Shown in pieces: positions 5,878 to 7,518 of a stretch of 7,518 nt of DNA. The position numbers and the translations under genes were made by a program. This DNA comes from Desulfobacterales bacterium S5133MH16 (GTDB lineage Bacteria > Desulfobacterota > Desulfobacteria > Desulfobacterales > UBA11574), in NCBI GenBank assembly GCA_001751005.1, contig MAXL01000370.1, positions 1 to 7,518 of the forward strand. Direction: 5' to 3'. Position 1 is the first letter of the stretch. Each line of letters starts with the position of its first letter. A model generated the notes under the pieces. That model saw only the letters and a list, made by a program, of their open reading frames with translations, made no database searches and had not been told where the DNA came from.

Positions 5878-6627
5878 CTATATTCTATTTATAATAGAAG
5901 CCATATACCCGGCCCCGAATCCGTTATCAATATTCACAACAGCAACATTTGAACTGCAGCTGTTCAGCATGGCAAAAAGAGCAGTTAAACCACCAAGGCT
6001 GACACCGTAGCCTACGCTTGTGGGAACAGCGATCACCGGCCGACTCACCATCCCGGCAACCACGCTGGGAAGTGCCCCCTCCATTCCTGCCACTACAACA
6101 AGAACCGAAGCCCGGTCGATTAATTTTTTATGGTTAAACAACCGGTGAATGCCTGCAACCCCGACATCAAAAACAGATTCCACGGGGTTTCCCATAGCCT
6201 GTGCCGTAAGAAGTGCCTCTTTGGCAACCGGTATATCTGATGTTCCGGCAGAAATTATAACGATGGTCCCTTTGCCCCGTACAGGGATTTCATGTTTTTT
6301 CCAGACAACCATTTTTGCATCTTGATGATATATTGCTTCAGGAAAGCGTGAAACAACCTGATCCGCTTGAAGGGAGTCTATGCGAGTTACCAGAACGACT
6401 TTTTCCTGAGGCAGCATTTTTTCCATGATACCGATAATCTGGTCGGCAGTCTTTTCCTGCCCAAATATAACTTCAGGAAACCCCTTGCGCAGTGAGCGGT
6501 GATGGTCTATATGTGCATAGTCAAGATCCTCAAATGACAGGTGCTTGAGTTTTCGGGCGGCATCTTCGACAGATATTTTGCCTGTGGCAACATTGCCAAG
6601 GATCTGATTCAACAATTCAATGTCCAT
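5878..6627 (-). CDS. larB: LarB, nickel-pincer cofactor biosynthesis carboxylase (P2CMN synthase)
   Basis: LarB carboxylates the nicotinate ring of nicotinic acid adenine dinucleotide and splits its phosphoanhydride bond, giving pyridinium-3,5-biscarboxylate mononucleotide and AMP. This is the first step to the nickel-pincer nucleotide of lactate racemase and related enzymes. The 249 residues have the family's N-terminal part (DHHRSLRKGFPEVIFG, 41-56) and a PurE-like domain with PVRGKGT (115-121), SAGTSDIPVAKEA (126-138), AGMEGALPSVVAG (180-192) and PVIAVPTSVGYG (197-208). Cys224, before the terminal NIDNGFGAG, fits the covalent catalytic cysteine (Cys221 in Lactobacillus plantarum). The start at 6627 is chosen over an in-frame GTG at 6693: AAGGAA lies about 10 nt upstream, the protein then has the usual length, and the extra 22 residues overlap the upstream Cys-rich frame. 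LarC and LarE are not in this window. Confidence 0.95.
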   Translation of the reverse strand: MDIELLNQILGNVATGKISVEDAARKLKHLSFEDLDYAHIDHHRSLRKGFPEVIFGQEKTADQIIGIMEKMLPQEKVVLVTRIDSLQADQVVSRFPEAIYHQDAKMVVWKKHEIPVRGKGTIVIISAGTSDIPVAKEALLTAQAMGNPVESVFDVGVAGIHRLFNHKKLIDRASVLVVVAGMEGALPSVVAGMVSRPVIAVPTSVGYGVSLGGLTALFAMLNSCSSNVAVVNIDNGFGAGYMASIINRI

Positions 6628-6814
6628 GATATAATTTCCTTTGCTTTTTGACAGGATAACAGGGTGAAAGGCACTCACGATCAGAACTGACACGCACTAC
6701 TATTGAAGGAAGTTGTTTGGATTTAAACTTCATGGCCTTACAGCCATGAGGAAAGTTCTTGTCCCGGGTGACATAGTAATATTCGCATTTATGGCAGTCT
6801 ATCCTTTGCCGAGC
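6617..6814 (-). CDS. Small Cys-rich protein frame upstream of larB, start codon missing or non-canonical
   Basis: Read on the - strand, this 65-codon frame begins after a TAA at 6815-6817 and contains RIDCHKCEYYYVT, PHGCKAMKFKSKQLPS and SSDREC. This resembles a family of small (about 55-60 residue) proteins in Deltaproteobacteria that I recall only as a pattern: CxxC-Y-VT-D...P-GC-A-GFKS...PS...SG-x-C. Four cysteines in that pattern suggest a small metal-binding fold. Five more C-terminal residues (LYHGH) follow, and the TGA (6617-6619) lies inside larB, an 11 bp overlap implying coupled translation. The problem is the start: there is no ATG, GTG or TTG before the first CxxC. Candidates are an ATA at 6802 or a start codon lost by rearrangement at the TAA, where homologues would be expected to begin. 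It could be a live gene with an unusual start, or a decaying one; both are open. Confidence 0.55.
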   Translation of the reverse strand, partial: ARQRIDCHKCEYYYVTRDKNFPHGCKAMKFKSKQLPSIVVRVSSDRECLSPCYPVKKQRKLYHGH

Positions 6815-6978
6815 TTAGGGGCTTCGCAATAATTGGAATGTTGGAATACTGTACTTCAAGAAAATGAAAAAGTATCTGACCGTGAGTGTTCGCACGCAGA
6901 ACCGGAAATTACCGAGGGGATGGCGCCGTGAAATAATTCGCCTATTTCCTCTAGTTCTTTTCTTGCCTGTCCGGATCT
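6815..6978. other. Gap without a convincing gene; short repeats and a weak hairpin
   Basis: I find no credible gene here on either strand. It holds a direct repeat ttggaat (6833-6839 and 6841-6847), an AT-rich hairpin gaaata/tatttc (6930-6935 with 6943-6948), and a ggcgcc palindrome (6922-6927). None has a T run that would mark a terminator after the coiled-coil gene. The low-information character near 6820-6860 looks like intergenic repeat, and may have displaced the start of the Cys-rich frame. A promoter for the larB cluster could lie here, but none stands out. Confidence 0.4.
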
Positions 6979-7518
6979 TTACCGAACGTCCTTTTCAATA
7001 ATGATTTCGGGTTTGGGTTTTTGATGAACCACACCCTTTTCCTGCTCTTTTAACTTCTTTTCAACGGATTCTATTTTATTTTCAAGGTTGCTTGTTATTT
7101 TCTGCAAAGCGAGTTGGTAGGCTTCCTGCTGGTTCTTCAGCAAGACATCAACAGACTTTTTGTCAACCGTGACAGATTTTAGAAAGTCAATATCGGCCCT
7201 GATATTTATCAAATCATTTTTGGCACTCCCGATAATTTGGGAAAGATTTGCCAATTTGTTATTAACTGTATTATCAATGTTCTTGAGATCCGATGCGATA
7301 GTTTTTAAATCTCCGGGCAGGGGAGACAGCCTTTTTTCCATAGTTGTTATGGCACTTTCAAATTCTTTATCGTCTGTTTTTCTGGCAGATCTGATGTGCT
7401 TTATAGCGGTGGTTGCTTTGTTAAGGTTTACCTGGATAGAAGCGGTACTCTTCTCAATTGCTTCAATCCTTTTCGTAAGGGCATCTTCAAGATTAGCCTG
7501 TCGAAGGGAAAGGGATGA
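6979..7518 (-). CDS. Coiled-coil protein of unknown function, N-terminus outside window
   Basis: The frame is open to the right edge of the window, so the Met at 7341 is internal (no ribosome binding site before it) and the gene is 5' truncated; 179 residues are visible. The protein is almost entirely charged and helical, with repeated hydrophobic positions spaced three and four apart (for example LEDALTKRIEAIEKS, LKTIASDLKNIDNTV and LENKIESVEKKLKEQ). It has few prolines until a basic/acidic tail containing QKPKPEIIIEKDVR. There is no cysteine, no membrane segment in the visible part and no enzyme motif. Proteins of this kind often have a membrane anchor at the N-terminus, which cannot be checked here. 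I do not recognise the family. It is transcribed toward larB but separated from the small frame by about 160 bp. Confidence 0.75.
   Translation of the reverse strand, partial: SSLSLRQANLEDALTKRIEAIEKSTASIQVNLNKATTAIKHIRSARKTDDKEFESAITTMEKRLSPLPGDLKTIASDLKNIDNTVNNKLANLSQIIGSAKNDLINIRADIDFLKSVTVDKKSVDVLLKNQQEAYQLALQKITSNLENKIESVEKKLKEQEKGVVHQKPKPEIIIEKDVR

Noticed and set aside
6628..6693. Extension of larB to an upstream GTG, adding 22 residues
   Set aside because: The ATG at 6627 has AAGGAA at good spacing and gives the normal family length, and the extra stretch overlaps the Cys-rich frame, whose sequence looks more conserved.
6690..6980. Structured RNA such as 6S RNA in the stretch between larB and the coiled-coil gene
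   Set aside because: The best stem (6728-6751) lies inside the Cys-rich frame, where codons explain it, and I could not build a long rod-like fold from the rest.
7339..7341. ATG as the start of the coiled-coil gene
   Set aside because: No ribosome binding site precedes it, and the frame with the same helical character stays open to the window edge.

Overview
The window looks like a piece of chromosome from an anaerobic deltaproteobacterium, most like the Desulfobacterales. This is an inference from three things: moderate base composition, the mix of gene families (a Thermotoga-type DAHP synthase, an Fe-S RlmD with a TRAM domain, a PF04008 adenosine/AMP-binding protein, LarB), and short repeats between most transcription units. 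No rRNA, tRNA, CRISPR array, transposase or phage gene was found. No complete new multi-gene system is visible; the less ordinary content is a short run around larB and three repeat elements.

Left part (1-2840): the 3' end of a DAHP synthase gene (first step of the shikimate pathway) is followed 3 bp later by a full-length cinA, forming a two-gene unit on the + strand. A low-complexity repeat ends cinA and fills the gap to a convergent alpha/beta hydrolase gene on the - strand.

Middle (2841-5056): a 133 bp element with inverted ends and three copies of a 21 bp motif lies between the divergent hydrolase and rlmD genes, ending 7 bp before the rlmD start codon. rlmD ends in an A-tract/T-tract hairpin. 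A possible promoter follows directly and leads into the PF04008 gene, which has a strong ribosome binding site.

Right part (5057-7518): a roughly 110 bp inverted repeat separates the PF04008 gene from a convergent - strand cluster. In transcription order the cluster holds a coiled-coil protein gene running in from the right edge, about 160 bp without a convincing gene, a small Cys-rich reading frame with no normal start codon, larB (overlapping it by 11 bp) and a calcineurin-like metallophosphoesterase. LarB makes the first intermediate of the nickel-pincer nucleotide cofactor; its partners LarC and LarE are not in this window. The overlap and short gaps suggest the Cys-rich frame, larB and the phosphoesterase are, or were, one translationally coupled operon.
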